Assembly: GCF_028288465.1 (NCBI RefSeq)
Contig: NZ_JAQBNR010000060.1
Location: forward strand, 1-64,000
Reading direction: 5' to 3'
Origin: Ferruginibacter sp.
GTDB taxonomy: Bacteria > Bacteroidota > Bacteroidia > Chitinophagales > Chitinophagaceae
Length of the DNA: 64,000 nt
Part shown: positions 8,264-18,436 of the stretch, piece by piece
Layout: each line of letters opens with the position of its first letter
Numbering within the stretch: the stretch's first letter is position 1
Notes under the pieces: generated by a model
What the model saw: the letters and a program-made list of their open reading frames with translations, nothing else
Databases searched by the model: none
Told to the model about the DNA's origin: nothing
Made by a program: the position numbers and the translations under genes

Positions 8264-10693
8264 TTATTCGCTTCGTAAACTTTTTACAGGATCTGCAACC
8301 GCTGCTCTTAATGCCTGTGCGCTCACCGTAAAGAATGCAACTAATGCCGCCAGCACGCCGGCAACAATAAATACCCACCATTGTATATCGATGCGGTAGG
8401 CAAAATCTTTCAACCAATTGTGCATGGCGTACCATGCCACCGGGAAGGCCAGTATGGCTGCCACTGCTACCAGTACCAGGAAATCTTTCGACAGCAGCCC
8501 GACAATGCTGTTGACGTTGGCACCCAATACCTTTCTTACACCAATTTCCTTGATGCGTTGCGTGATGGCAAAGGCTGAAAGGCCAAATAAACCAAGACAG
8601 GCAATGAATATGGCGATGCAGGCGAAAGAGATGAAGAGCGTGGCCTGGCGCTGTTCTGAATCGTATAGCTTATCAAACTGGTCGTCTAAAAAATGGTACT
8701 CAAAAGGTGTTTCAGGAAAATATTTTGTCCATATACTGCTTAAATGATTGAGTGATGCAGTCAGGTTACTGCTGGCAATTTTTACAGAAAAATTATTGAA
8801 GTACACCTGGCTGGGTGGCAGCAATAACAACACCATGGGAACAATGGGCTGGTGCATGGATTCAAAATGAAAGTCGTTGATGACACCAATAATATGACCC
8901 TTTGTATTGCCGTATTTAAACTCTTTATTGACTGCTTCACCGGCATCTTTAAAACCCATTGCCTTTACTGCAGATTCATTCACTACAAAGCTGGAGGTAT
9001 CGGTACCATAGTTTCGTGAGAAGAAGCGGCCCTGTTTAACGGGTATACCAAAAGTGGATACAAAATCATGATCGACACTCACGAATTTAATGTCGGTGGT
9101 GATGGGCATGGCTGAATCACTGGCAAACAAAAATGCCCCCATATTATCCAGCAAGCGGCCGGTTGGTATCCTGGAAGAGCGGGTTACATCTTTAAAGGCC
9201 ACATCCTGCAGCAGCTCATTTCTGAATGGTTCATATTGCTTGCTGATGGCATTGGTATATGACATGGTAACGATGCGGTCTTTATCAAAACCCAGCGATT
9301 TTTTTTGCATGTAGTGCAGCTGCTGAAACACTACAATGGTTGTGATGATAAGTATAATGCTTACAGCAAATTGTGTAACCACCAATGCCTTTCTAAACGA
9401 AATACTTCCGCCATTTACTTTAAATAAACCTTTAAGTGTTTTAATAGGCTGGTAAGAAGACATGAAGAGCGCAGGATAAATACCTGAGACGATGCCAATG
9501 AAAAATGGCGTTAACAACAAAGGCACAATCACCTGCCATTTGAAAAGCACCGATAATGAAATGGATTTACCAGAGACTGTATTCAGCAGCGGCAAACTAA
9601 AGTAAGTGAATGCGAAAGCTAGCAACGTTGCCACCCAGCAAATTAATACAGACTCACCAAGGAACTGCAGAATCAGTTCTTTCTTGTTGGCACCGATTAC
9701 TTTACGGATGCCGATTTCACGGGCACGTAACGCAGAGCGGGCGGTAGATAAATTGACGTAATTGATACAAGCAATGAGCAGGATAAACAAGGCGATGATG
9801 GAAAAAATATACACGCGGCTGATGTCGCTATTTTGTTCTGCTTCATAATCTGTATGCGAGTGCAGGTGGATATCTGTTAATTTTTGCAGTTCCAGTTTTG
9901 TAAACAGGGATGGATTTTTGCCCTGGTAATCTTTATGATCCATGTGCTTGTCAACAAACGCCGGAAACTGCGCCTCTATGCGTTGGGCGCTGAATTTATC
10001 CGGCAACAGCAGGTAAGTAAAAAATGCATTGTTGCCCCAGCTGGTACGCAGCGCTTCTTCGCCATACAATACAGAATCCCGCAGGGAACTAAACGACAGC
10101 AGCATACCCGGATGCATATGGGCATTGGAAGGAAAGGCTTCGTAAACGCCGGTTACTTTAAAATCGAACTGGCTGTTAACCCTTACCAGTTTATCGATCG
10201 GGTCTTCATTGCCAAAATATTTTGTTGCTTCTTCTTCTGACAGCATCATTGAAAAAGGATCTGTCAACGCTTTCTTCGGACTGCCTTTTACCACCTTCAC
10301 TGTAAAAACATCAAACAGGTTTTCATCCGCAAAAAAGATGCTCTTTTCATTGAATTTTTTTTCACCATATCGCACCGGTGTAAGGCCATTGTCCAGCAAC
10401 CTGGTCATCTTTTGTATCTCCGGAAAATCGGTCGGGAAATAATAACCAAAAGCAGGCGCCACGGTGCTCAGCTTGAGCGATACAGCGCCATTGCCATTAT
10501 TAAAAGTCCTGGTTACGCGGTAAATATTGTCTGCGTTTTTGTTATACCTATCATAACTCAGTTCATCTAAAATATAGGTTGAAATTAACAGGCAACAGGT
10601 TAAACCCACAGTTAACCCAAACAGGTTGATGAAAGAAATAAATTTATATTTCATCAGGTTGCGCCACGCAATTTTAAAATAATTCTTTATCAT
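8264..10693 (-). CDS. FtsX/MacB-type ABC transporter permease 4
   Basis: This 809-residue permease opens with MIKNYFKIAWRNLMKYK and a first helix at about 20-44. The first FtsX coupling motif REIGIRKVIG lies near residue 330 and the second, KEIGVRKVLG, near 718. It ends DPVKSLRSE, the only member with D rather than N in that tail. The segment TYILDELSYDRYNKN after the first helix, followed by a tyrosine-rich YRVTR strand, is a standard start of the MacB periplasmic domain. Gaps of 182 bp upstream and 171 bp downstream are long for an operon of this type and hold a GC-only hairpin and the dispersed repeat respectively. Confidence 0.9.
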   Translation of the reverse strand: MIKNYFKIAWRNLMKYKFISFINLFGLTVGLTCCLLISTYILDELSYDRYNKNADNIYRVTRTFNNGNGAVSLKLSTVAPAFGYYFPTDFPEIQKMTRLLDNGLTPVRYGEKKFNEKSIFFADENLFDVFTVKVVKGSPKKALTDPFSMMLSEEEATKYFGNEDPIDKLVRVNSQFDFKVTGVYEAFPSNAHMHPGMLLSFSSLRDSVLYGEEALRTSWGNNAFFTYLLLPDKFSAQRIEAQFPAFVDKHMDHKDYQGKNPSLFTKLELQKLTDIHLHSHTDYEAEQNSDISRVYIFSIIALFILLIACINYVNLSTARSALRAREIGIRKVIGANKKELILQFLGESVLICWVATLLAFAFTYFSLPLLNTVSGKSISLSVLFKWQVIVPLLLTPFFIGIVSGIYPALFMSSYQPIKTLKGLFKVNGGSISFRKALVVTQFAVSIILIITTIVVFQQLHYMQKKSLGFDKDRIVTMSYTNAISKQYEPFRNELLQDVAFKDVTRSSRIPTGRLLDNMGAFLFASDSAMPITTDIKFVSVDHDFVSTFGIPVKQGRFFSRNYGTDTSSFVVNESAVKAMGFKDAGEAVNKEFKYGNTKGHIIGVINDFHFESMHQPIVPMVLLLLPPSQVYFNNFSVKIASSNLTASLNHLSSIWTKYFPETPFEYHFLDDQFDKLYDSEQRQATLFISFACIAIFIACLGLFGLSAFAITQRIKEIGVRKVLGANVNSIVGLLSKDFLVLVAVAAILAFPVAWYAMHNWLKDFAYRIDIQWWVFIVAGVLAALVAFFTVSAQALRAAVADPVKSLRSE

Positions 10694-10845
10694 AGCTTAA
10701 GCTGTTAAGATGTTTGAATTCTTTACTTTTTGGTTTTTGCCGGTAATACGTCAGGGTGCTGTTTTAGTTACTATATTTTGGCTTTTATTTTTTCTTTTAT
10801 TCAATTTTCTTTTTGTCCATCCAAAAGTGAACTATGCATTTCACA

Positions 10846-10866
10846 CCCCCCTTGGGGGCAGGGGGG
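10846..10866. repeat. GC-only hairpin after permease 5
   Basis: A run of six C (10846-10851) faces runs of five and six G (10854-10858 and 10861-10866), just past the stop codon of permease 5 on the minus strand. It can form a C/G-only stem in the message. There is no clean U tract on the minus strand directly after it, so it is more likely an intercistronic stem or a degenerate member of the C-run/G-run repeats often seen between Bacteroidota genes than a strong terminator. Confidence 0.5.
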
Positions 10867-10875
10867 CCAGGCTTC

Positions 10876-13266
10876 CTACTCACTCCTCAAACTTTTCACC
10901 GGGTTCATCAAAGCTGCCTTAGCTGCCTGGAAACTTACAGTTATAATGGTGATGAGCATAGCCATCACCGCGGGTAACACAAACATCCACCAACTGATAG
11001 TGATGCGGTATTCATAATCGAGTAACCATTTATGCATAAAATACCAGGCCAGCGGAAATGCCAGCAGGCAGGAAATACCGACCAACCTTACAAATTCTTT
11101 TGATAATAGTGAACCCAGGCTTTGCACAGATGCGCCCAATACTTTGCGTATACCAATCTCCTTCACTCTTCTTTCTGCTGTGTAAGCCGAAAGACCAAAC
11201 AAACCAAGACAGGAAATGAAAATCGCCAGCACGGCAAAAAGGCCTGCGAGCTTTCCGATTAAATTTTCGTTGATAAATAATTCTTTAAAACTGTCACTGG
11301 CAAATTCGTATTCAAAAGGGTAAGTTGGGTTGTAGGTTTTAATAACGCTTTCCACTTTGGCAAGTGCGGTTTTATAATCCTGCCGGGGTTTAAAACGGAT
11401 GAGCAGGTTGCTGGTATTGGCTGCTTTTTTATCGTTAAAAATAATTAATGGCGCTACACCGCCATACACATTATTGTATACATAATCTTTTATTACACCT
11501 ACTACTTCAAAGTTTGTACTATCCCTTTCAATCTGCGTACCTACCACAGCCGACTGTTTAGGTGTTATCATCTTTGCAAGTGTTTCATTGATGATCACCG
11601 TATTGCTGTCAGCAAAGCCATCCTGGTGAAAGTCACGTCCGGCAAGCACCTGCATGCCCATGGTATTAATGTAACCTGGCGTAACCCAGTTCATAGAAAT
11701 CAATACGTCTTTTGTGGCTTCCTTTCCTTTCCAGTTAAAACTGGATGAATTGCTGCCGACAGAAAACGCCCCGCTGCTGCTGAGTGCGGCCTGCTCTACT
11801 ACCCCGGTCTGCACCAAGTCATTTTTGATGTTTTCAAAATGTGAACCGATGTCACCCTTACCGGAAGTACTGATGATTTGCTGGTTCAGCATTACCAGGT
11901 TATCCTTGTTCATGCCAAGCTCGCGGTTTTTGGTATGCATTACCTGCTCATAAATAATGATAGTACAAATGATCAGTGCTACGGAAATAACAAACTGTGT
12001 AATCACCAGGCCCTTGCGGATAAAGCCGGCTCCATTGCCCTGTAGCTTCAGGCCTTTTAAAACAGCCAGCGGTTGAAACGAAGAAAGATAAAAGGCAGGA
12101 TAACTGCCCGCAATGAAACCGCACAACAGCCCGATTACAACCAATGAAATAAGATGCGCCGGTTGCAACAATCCAGGAGACAATTGTTTTTCCACCAGCA
12201 GATTAAATGCAGGCAACAGCAATGCAACAATGCCGACGGCAATCACTACACCTATAAAAGCCATGAGTATTGCCTCGCAAATAAACTGCCATACCAGCAT
12301 GCTTTTAGCCGAACCCATTACTTTGCGTACGCCCACTTCCTTTGCCCTCGGGCCGCTTTTGGCGGTGGACAAATTCATAAAATTGATGCAGGCAATTATT
12401 AAGATGATCCAGGCAATAATGGTAAACAGTTTCACTATTTTTATTTTGCCACCGCTTTGTTTACCATCTACAAAATTGCTGCGCAGCCGCCAGTCTTTAA
12501 CGGCCAGCAAAAAGGGCATGGCGCTGGCATCTTTATCTTTTGCTTTTATAAAGCCATACATTTTGCTGTTGACCGCGGCTTCATTAGCGGTAGGTTCCAG
12601 TTCAATAAAATTCTGAATGCCGTTGTTGCCCCAGCTTGTCAGCCAGTTGTTTTGCTTTTCAAAAATTTCAAATGGCGCCAGCCATTCCTGCCTGGCAAAG
12701 CGGGTGTTTAAAGGCATATCCTTTACAACGGCAGTAATGGTATAGTCCTGCTGGTTTTCCATTTTCAATTGCCTGCCAATTACATCCGTGCTATTGAATA
12801 TTTTTTTCGCCATTGATTCGGTAACCACCAGCGAGTACAACTGGCTGAATGCATTGGCAGCATTGCCCTGGATGAATTCATAGTTAAACATTTTAAGAAA
12901 AGCTGAATCTGTATACATGCCATTGGCATACACACCTTTTTCCTGGTAGTTAAAGAGTGCCCGGTTGCCCCAGTTAGTTCTAACAATATTTTTAATACCA
13001 GGAATTTCTTCTTTAGCAGCCTTTGCAAACGGTCCGGGCAAGGATGCAAACGTATAGGTTTTTCCATCGTACACCTGGTTATCCATTACCTGGTACAGGT
13101 GATCCCTGTTGGTAAAATAATCATTGTAAGTATACTCATCTTCCACCCATAAAAATATCAATGCGGCACAGGATATACCAACCGCCAACCCTGAAATATT
13201 CAGCAGGCTGAACGTGCGGTTCTTCCAAAGATTTCGCCAGGCTGTTTTAAAATAATTCCTGAACAT
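10876..13266 (-). CDS. FtsX/MacB-type ABC transporter permease 5
   Basis: This 796-residue permease has a first helix at about 20-41, coupling motifs KEVGVRKVMG near residue 312 and KEIGIRKVLG near 706, and the tail NPVKSLRSE. The first periplasmic domain starts with VEDEYTYNDYF and VMDNQVYDG, close in pattern to permeases 1 and 3 but clearly different in sequence. The segment before the first coupling motif reads ACINFMNLSTAKSGPRA, so it belongs with permeases 1 and 3 rather than with 6 and 7. Neighbours are permease 6 upstream (154-bp gap) and permease 4 downstream (182 bp). Confidence 0.9.
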   Translation of the reverse strand: MFRNYFKTAWRNLWKNRTFSLLNISGLAVGISCAALIFLWVEDEYTYNDYFTNRDHLYQVMDNQVYDGKTYTFASLPGPFAKAAKEEIPGIKNIVRTNWGNRALFNYQEKGVYANGMYTDSAFLKMFNYEFIQGNAANAFSQLYSLVVTESMAKKIFNSTDVIGRQLKMENQQDYTITAVVKDMPLNTRFARQEWLAPFEIFEKQNNWLTSWGNNGIQNFIELEPTANEAAVNSKMYGFIKAKDKDASAMPFLLAVKDWRLRSNFVDGKQSGGKIKIVKLFTIIAWIILIIACINFMNLSTAKSGPRAKEVGVRKVMGSAKSMLVWQFICEAILMAFIGVVIAVGIVALLLPAFNLLVEKQLSPGLLQPAHLISLVVIGLLCGFIAGSYPAFYLSSFQPLAVLKGLKLQGNGAGFIRKGLVITQFVISVALIICTIIIYEQVMHTKNRELGMNKDNLVMLNQQIISTSGKGDIGSHFENIKNDLVQTGVVEQAALSSSGAFSVGSNSSSFNWKGKEATKDVLISMNWVTPGYINTMGMQVLAGRDFHQDGFADSNTVIINETLAKMITPKQSAVVGTQIERDSTNFEVVGVIKDYVYNNVYGGVAPLIIFNDKKAANTSNLLIRFKPRQDYKTALAKVESVIKTYNPTYPFEYEFASDSFKELFINENLIGKLAGLFAVLAIFISCLGLFGLSAYTAERRVKEIGIRKVLGASVQSLGSLLSKEFVRLVGISCLLAFPLAWYFMHKWLLDYEYRITISWWMFVLPAVMAMLITIITVSFQAAKAALMNPVKSLRSE

Positions 13267-13387
13267 AGATATGATATTTACATGTTTTCAGTTGTTGGTT
13301 TACCGGCACGACGTCAAGGTCTTGGCAGAGATAGCGGAGTTTGAATTTTAAACTTTTCTATTTTCTACAGAGCCCCCGATACAGCGG

Positions 13388-13409
13388 CTGCCGGCCCCCA
13401 TGGCGGCAG
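13388..13409. repeat. GC-rich inverted repeat after permease 6
   Basis: CTGCCG (13388-13393) and CGGCAG (13404-13409) form a perfect six-base stem around a C-rich loop, just downstream of permease 6. Like the element after permease 5 it lies between a permease stop codon and the next permease gene. It has no U tract of terminator type. Confidence 0.45.
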
Positions 13410-13420
13410 GGAGCAGCTTT

Positions 13421-15835
13421 TTACTCACTCCTCAAACTCTTCACCGGATTCATCAGCGCCGCACGAATACTTTGATAGCTTACCGTTAGCACGGCAATAG
13501 CAATGGCCAGCAGACCGGTTAACACGAACACCCACCATTGAATACTGATGTGATATGCAAAATCTTTCAACCAATTATTCATGGCATACCAGGCAATGGG
13601 TGAAGCGATGATGATAGATACCAGCACGAGTTTTATAAAGTCTTTACTAAGCATGGTTACGATGGCCTGCACGCTTGCACCCAACGATTTGCGAACGCCA
13701 ATTTCTTTAATACGCTGTTCTATCATCAGCAAGGCAATGGCAAATAAACCCATGCAGGAAATGATGATGGCAATGCCGGCAGCGATACTGTAAATAGTCG
13801 ATAGCTGCTGTTCTTTCCTGAACCAGCGCTCCGTATTTTCATCCAGGAAAGAGCCGAGGAATTCTTTATCGGGCAGTTCGCTTTTCCAAAACTTTTTCAC
13901 CTTATCCATCATAGTGACCATATTGCCGGGCTTAATCCTCAGTAATGCATAACTCATTGATGAGCCTCTGCCAATTTGCATTGTAAGCGGGTCTACTTTT
14001 TCATGCAGCGAATACAAATGAAAATCAGGGATTACGCCAATTACCTGCATTTTTGGTTGCGCAGTATCAGGCCACAAAAATTTTCCCACTACATCTTTAT
14101 CCCCCATTTGCTTCGCCATGCTTTCATTTACCACTACTGATGTAATGGAATCTGTTGCAAAATTTCTATCAAAATCCCGTCCTGCTTTTAATGGAATATC
14201 AAGGGTCTTCAAATAATCGTAATCAACGTACAGCCAATCAGTTTGCACATTTTTATCTCCGTAATTAAATCCGTAACTCTGCCTGGTGCCACTGTTGTCC
14301 AGCCCGTCGCCAATATTGATATTTGTACCAGAAACGGCTACCACATTGGGATCCATTAAAAATTCATTTCGCATCCTTTGAATAAATGTGCCGGCATCTA
14401 CCGTATTATTAACGGGCACGCTGATTACCTCCTGTTTGTTATAGCCCAGGGGCAAATTGCGTAAATAATTCAGTTGCTGTAATACAATCACGGTGCTGCA
14501 GATCAATAAAACAGCGATGGAAAACTGCACAACGATCAGGCTGTTGCGCAGGCTGCCTCTTTTTCTTAAAGTAAGTTTTCCTTTTAAAATTTCAATTGTA
14601 TTAAAACCCGACATTACCAACGCCGGGTAGCCGCCGGATATCAACGACACCATTACAAAACAAGCCAGGATGCATAACAACGTGAGTGGTTGCGCAATAA
14701 ATGAAAAAGGTAATACTGTGTTAAACAGTGAACGGAAACCTGGCAGCAAAAAGTAAGCAACCGCCAAACCAATAATAAAAGCGATGGAACAAATCAGCAG
14801 CGACTCGCCCCATATTTGTAAAAACATCTGCCCCTTGTTGGCGCCAATGGATTTGCGAACGCCGACTTCTTTGGCCCTTGTAAAAGAGCGGGCGATGGAC
14901 AAGTTGATAAAATTAATACTGGCTATCAGCATAATAAAAAATGCCAGTAAAAACAACGTATACACGTAGCCTTTTTTTGTACCGCCGGTACTATCGTCAT
15001 AAAAGTGAACGTCTTTCAGGGGCGTTAGTAAAAGCGTTGCGTAATTGCCGTTGGCGTCGGGCTTAAGATGCGCCTTTTGAATATCATCCACACTCGGCGG
15101 ATTATTTTTTAATAAAAAATGGAGCGCTTTTTTTTCAAATTGCGCCTGGTCTACATTATCAGCCAGTTGAATAAAAACGTTGTGATTCTGCATATTCCAT
15201 TCGTTTTTATTGGCAACATAATCACCCGCATTTTCAATGCGGATAAGCCCATCATATTCAATGGAAGAATTTTGCGGAAAGTCGTCAATAATGGCCGTTA
15301 CAATAAAATCAGTCCACTTGTTATTCAGCTTTAACTGGATGGTTTTGTTAATTGGTTCTTCGTCACCAAAAATGCTTTTTGCAAAAGACTTACTTAAAAC
15401 AACATTGCTCAGTTCGTTTAACGCTGTGTTGGCATCGCCCTTAATTACCGGAAACGAAAACATCTTCAAAAAATCAGGATCAGTTGTGCGGATGGATTTG
15501 TTGTAATCTTTCCCTTTATACCGTACGGCACTGCCTCCGTATTTAAGCCTTGCAGCATACTTTACTTCAGGAAATGCTTGTTTTAATGCCGGAGCCAACG
15601 GATAGGCACTTGAATTACCGTAGCGGACCCCTTCGGGTGTCTGCACTTTGCTATAAGTACGAAAAATATGGTTACTGTTGGCATGAAAACGATCAAAAGA
15701 CAGATCAAAATAAGCCGCTAAAAAAACGAGTATACTACTGCTGAAGGCCACCACCAGCCCCACTAAATTGATGGCAGTATACGCTTTGTGTTTTTTAAGA
15801 TTGCGCCAGGCAATTGTGAGATAGTTTTTAAACAT
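13421..15835 (-). CDS. FtsX/MacB-type ABC transporter permease 6
   Basis: This 804-residue permease begins MFKNYLTIAWRNLKKHK with a first helix at about 20-44. Coupling motifs KEVGVRKSIG (near residue 326) and KEIGVRKSLG (near 712) carry serine where most paralogues have a hydrophobic residue. It ends NPVKSLRSE. The periplasmic domain keeps the FDRFHANSNHIFR pattern common to this family. It is separated from permease 7 by 196 bp containing an inverted repeat and from permease 5 by 154 bp. The family call is firm. It is not clear whether it works as a homodimer or pairs with another paralogue; MacB-type proteins are normally homodimers. Confidence 0.9.
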   Translation of the reverse strand: MFKNYLTIAWRNLKKHKAYTAINLVGLVVAFSSSILVFLAAYFDLSFDRFHANSNHIFRTYSKVQTPEGVRYGNSSAYPLAPALKQAFPEVKYAARLKYGGSAVRYKGKDYNKSIRTTDPDFLKMFSFPVIKGDANTALNELSNVVLSKSFAKSIFGDEEPINKTIQLKLNNKWTDFIVTAIIDDFPQNSSIEYDGLIRIENAGDYVANKNEWNMQNHNVFIQLADNVDQAQFEKKALHFLLKNNPPSVDDIQKAHLKPDANGNYATLLLTPLKDVHFYDDSTGGTKKGYVYTLFLLAFFIMLIASINFINLSIARSFTRAKEVGVRKSIGANKGQMFLQIWGESLLICSIAFIIGLAVAYFLLPGFRSLFNTVLPFSFIAQPLTLLCILACFVMVSLISGGYPALVMSGFNTIEILKGKLTLRKRGSLRNSLIVVQFSIAVLLICSTVIVLQQLNYLRNLPLGYNKQEVISVPVNNTVDAGTFIQRMRNEFLMDPNVVAVSGTNINIGDGLDNSGTRQSYGFNYGDKNVQTDWLYVDYDYLKTLDIPLKAGRDFDRNFATDSITSVVVNESMAKQMGDKDVVGKFLWPDTAQPKMQVIGVIPDFHLYSLHEKVDPLTMQIGRGSSMSYALLRIKPGNMVTMMDKVKKFWKSELPDKEFLGSFLDENTERWFRKEQQLSTIYSIAAGIAIIISCMGLFAIALLMIEQRIKEIGVRKSLGASVQAIVTMLSKDFIKLVLVSIIIASPIAWYAMNNWLKDFAYHISIQWWVFVLTGLLAIAIAVLTVSYQSIRAALMNPVKSLRSE

Positions 15836-15954
15836 GGTATTATGCCGTTAAGGCGTTTTTAATAAGCTGAAAGCAAAAGCATAAAGCTGAAGCGTTTCCC
15901 TTATATTTTATTTATACTTTTATTTCCGGTATATATTTTGGTCTTAAGACTTTC

Positions 15955-15984
15955 GCTCTTTAATCACCTGTATCTGTAAAGAGC
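15955..15984. repeat. Inverted repeat in the permease 7 to 6 gap
   Basis: GCTCTTTA (15955-15962) and TAAAGAGC (15977-15984) are perfect eight-base arms around a 14-base spacer. The total length and spacing fit a protein-binding dyad at least as well as an RNA stem. It lies about 120 bp upstream of the permease 6 start, where an internal promoter could be controlled. A second element, a run of five C followed by five G near 16012-16021, lies closer to the permease 7 stop. Confidence 0.4.
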
Positions 15985-16031
15985 TTATATCATTGAACTA
16001 TTCAAAGTTCCCCCGGGGGATTCGGGAAGCC

Positions 16032-18404
16032 TCACTCGCTTCTCAAACTCTTTACCGGGTTCATCAATGCCGCTTTTACACTTTGAAAACCTACAGTAAA
16101 CAGTACAATTAAAACAGCGATCCCGCTGGTCAACACGAGCATCCACCATTTTATTTCAATGCGGTAAGCAAAATCATTCAGCCAGTTGTGCATGGCGTAC
16201 CAGGCAACAGGCAAAGCGATGATGCTCGCCACTAATACCAGTTTTAAAAAATCCTTCGACAGCATCGCTACAATATTTTGTATGCTTGCCCCCAGCACTT
16301 TCCGTACGCCGATCTCTTTTATTTTTTGTTTTGCCAGCAAAGCAATCAGTCCAAACATACCCATGCTTGCCACCAATATTGTCAAAAAGGCGATAAAGTT
16401 GGTGGTAGACAAAATGCCGTTCAACAGCGTATATTGCTGATTCACCAAATCGCTCATGTAATCGTATTTAAACGGTCTCCGGCCGGGCATCGCGGCAAAG
16501 TCTTTCTGCAGCCGTTGCAGTAATTGCTGCTGATAACCGGAAGTTGTATTAATACTTAAGTAATTATTACCTGCCAGCTTTTGTTTGCCTGTGTACCAGT
16601 GTAATAATGGTTCAATGGCTCCCTGCGTATTCTGATAATTAAAATCTTCCATCACTCCAACAACGGTAGCTGTTTCATTACTGCCTTTAGAGGTTAGTTT
16701 TTTGCCAATGGCTGAAGTCCAGCCAAAAGCCTTCATTGCTGTTTTATTGATGATGATCGAACTGCCTTCTGTGGCAGCCAGGGCATCATCAAAATCGCGG
16801 CCTTCTACCAATGGTATTTCAAAAGTCTTCAGGTAACCTGCGTCCGTACCGGCGTGTTTTAATTTTACTTCTTTGCCACTCGCCGTTTCAATATAGGTAT
16901 TGTAATTATCCCAATAGGCTGTGGGTATTGTACTAGTAGTTGAAAATGATTTTACATTCGCATCTGCTTTCAACTGGTTTAGCAAACTTTCAAAGTGAAC
17001 TCCGGCGGCAGCAGGATTTTTGAATGCCAGGTCTGTTTTTACCACCACCACATTTTCCTTGTTGAAGCCGATAGATACCGACCGCATATAATTGATCTGC
17101 CGGTTAAGAATGACCGTAATACCAATAAATACAATGGCCAGTGTAAACTGAACGGTAATGAAAACATTACGCATACCGTGACCGCTGTTAATATTACCCA
17201 GTTTACCTTTTACAACATCGCTTATTTTAAAGGCCGTAAGCCTTGAGGCAGGCAGGCTACCTGCTACCATCGTGATGACTGCACCAATCAAAATAAAAAG
17301 CAATAAAAAAGGATAATCCTGTTTTATATTCAGTACGCTTTCGCCTAAGTTGTCACCGGTAAATTTGTTCATCTGCGGCAGCAGCAGGTACATAAATAAT
17401 AACCCGCCACATACGAGTGAAAACAGTACCAGCAGGCCGTTCTCCACACAAAATTGCAGGATGATATTTTTCTTTCCGCTTCCCATCATCTGCCGTACGC
17501 CCACTTCTTTAGAGCGGGTGTACATCGTGGCAGCATTCAGGTTAACCAGGTTAACCACAATGATGAGCAGGATAAAAATAGCAGCACCAACAGAACCCTT
17601 AATGATGATACCAATCAATGGCCCTGACTCCTCTTTTATGTTACTATAAGAGACTGCTTTTATGATACTCTGCTTGTTTTCCGGCGCATAATTGGCAGCT
17701 ACAATTTTTGCAAGTTTGGCTTCAAAAGCTGGTATACTGGTACCCTTTTTTAACCGCAAAAAATTGCTGGCAAAAGTGTTATACCAGTTGGCTCCCCCAA
17801 TAAAATCTTTATTATCCTTCAGTAGTGCGATAGATAATAAAACATCGGCTTTTACGGTGTTATTATTGGCCTGTGGCGCCAACACGCCGGTAACAGTTAA
17901 TTGCAGGGAGTCGTCGGCAGTAATGGTTTTGCCCATTGGATTTTCGGTGCCAAATAATTGCCGTGCAATTTTATAGGATATCACCGCCGAAAATTTATCA
18001 TCCAATGCATTGGCAGCGTTGCCAGCCGTTAATGGAAAAGTAAACACTTTAAAAAAGTCTCTTTCTACATACATTGTTCTTTCCTGCGCTTCCTTTTCAC
18101 CATACTTCAACCAGGGAGTATTCCATGTTTGTGTATGGGTGGCCGCTTCCACCTCGGGGCAAGATCTGACAACTTCATCCAGAAGCGGAAAGGTTGTCTG
18201 CATATAATTGTCACCAGAAGGCAGGGACGTTTTAAGGTAATACAAATCTGCCTTTCCCTTAAAAACCCTGTCAGTAGTAATGTACTGGTAAACCGAAAAG
18301 GACAAGGCCATTACACTGGCAATACCAACTGATAAACCGATGATGTTTACGGCCGTAAACAGTTTATTTTTTTTAAGATTGCGTATCGCCAGTTTAAAAT
18401 ACAT
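16032..18404 (-). CDS. FtsX/MacB-type ABC transporter permease 7 (first in train)
   Basis: This 790-residue permease is the one directly behind the ATPase gene (32-bp gap) and is the most divergent of the seven. It starts MYFKLAIRNLKKNK without the two or three extra residues found in the others. Its first coupling motif is KEVGVRQMMG near residue 303, with Q where the others have K. The second, KEIGVRKVLG near 700, is standard, and the tail is NPVKSLRSE. The segment before the first motif reads VVNLVNLNAATMYTRS, not the FMNLSTARS type. By position it is the default partner of the ATPase, and its divergence suggests a separate role from permeases 1-6 (inference). Confidence 0.9.
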   Translation of the reverse strand: MYFKLAIRNLKKNKLFTAVNIIGLSVGIASVMALSFSVYQYITTDRVFKGKADLYYLKTSLPSGDNYMQTTFPLLDEVVRSCPEVEAATHTQTWNTPWLKYGEKEAQERTMYVERDFFKVFTFPLTAGNAANALDDKFSAVISYKIARQLFGTENPMGKTITADDSLQLTVTGVLAPQANNNTVKADVLLSIALLKDNKDFIGGANWYNTFASNFLRLKKGTSIPAFEAKLAKIVAANYAPENKQSIIKAVSYSNIKEESGPLIGIIIKGSVGAAIFILLIIVVNLVNLNAATMYTRSKEVGVRQMMGSGKKNIILQFCVENGLLVLFSLVCGGLLFMYLLLPQMNKFTGDNLGESVLNIKQDYPFLLLFILIGAVITMVAGSLPASRLTAFKISDVVKGKLGNINSGHGMRNVFITVQFTLAIVFIGITVILNRQINYMRSVSIGFNKENVVVVKTDLAFKNPAAAGVHFESLLNQLKADANVKSFSTTSTIPTAYWDNYNTYIETASGKEVKLKHAGTDAGYLKTFEIPLVEGRDFDDALAATEGSSIIINKTAMKAFGWTSAIGKKLTSKGSNETATVVGVMEDFNYQNTQGAIEPLLHWYTGKQKLAGNNYLSINTTSGYQQQLLQRLQKDFAAMPGRRPFKYDYMSDLVNQQYTLLNGILSTTNFIAFLTILVASMGMFGLIALLAKQKIKEIGVRKVLGASIQNIVAMLSKDFLKLVLVASIIALPVAWYAMHNWLNDFAYRIEIKWWMLVLTSGIAVLIVLFTVGFQSVKAALMNPVKSLRSE

Positions 18405-18436
18405 GTTACCTGATCTGTATTGTTTGGAAAATTAAT

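Noticed and set aside
62..18404. Recent tandem duplication or assembly repeat of permease genes
   Set aside because: The seven proteins share only short motifs and differ through most of their length, so they are old paralogues and not copies made by assembly.
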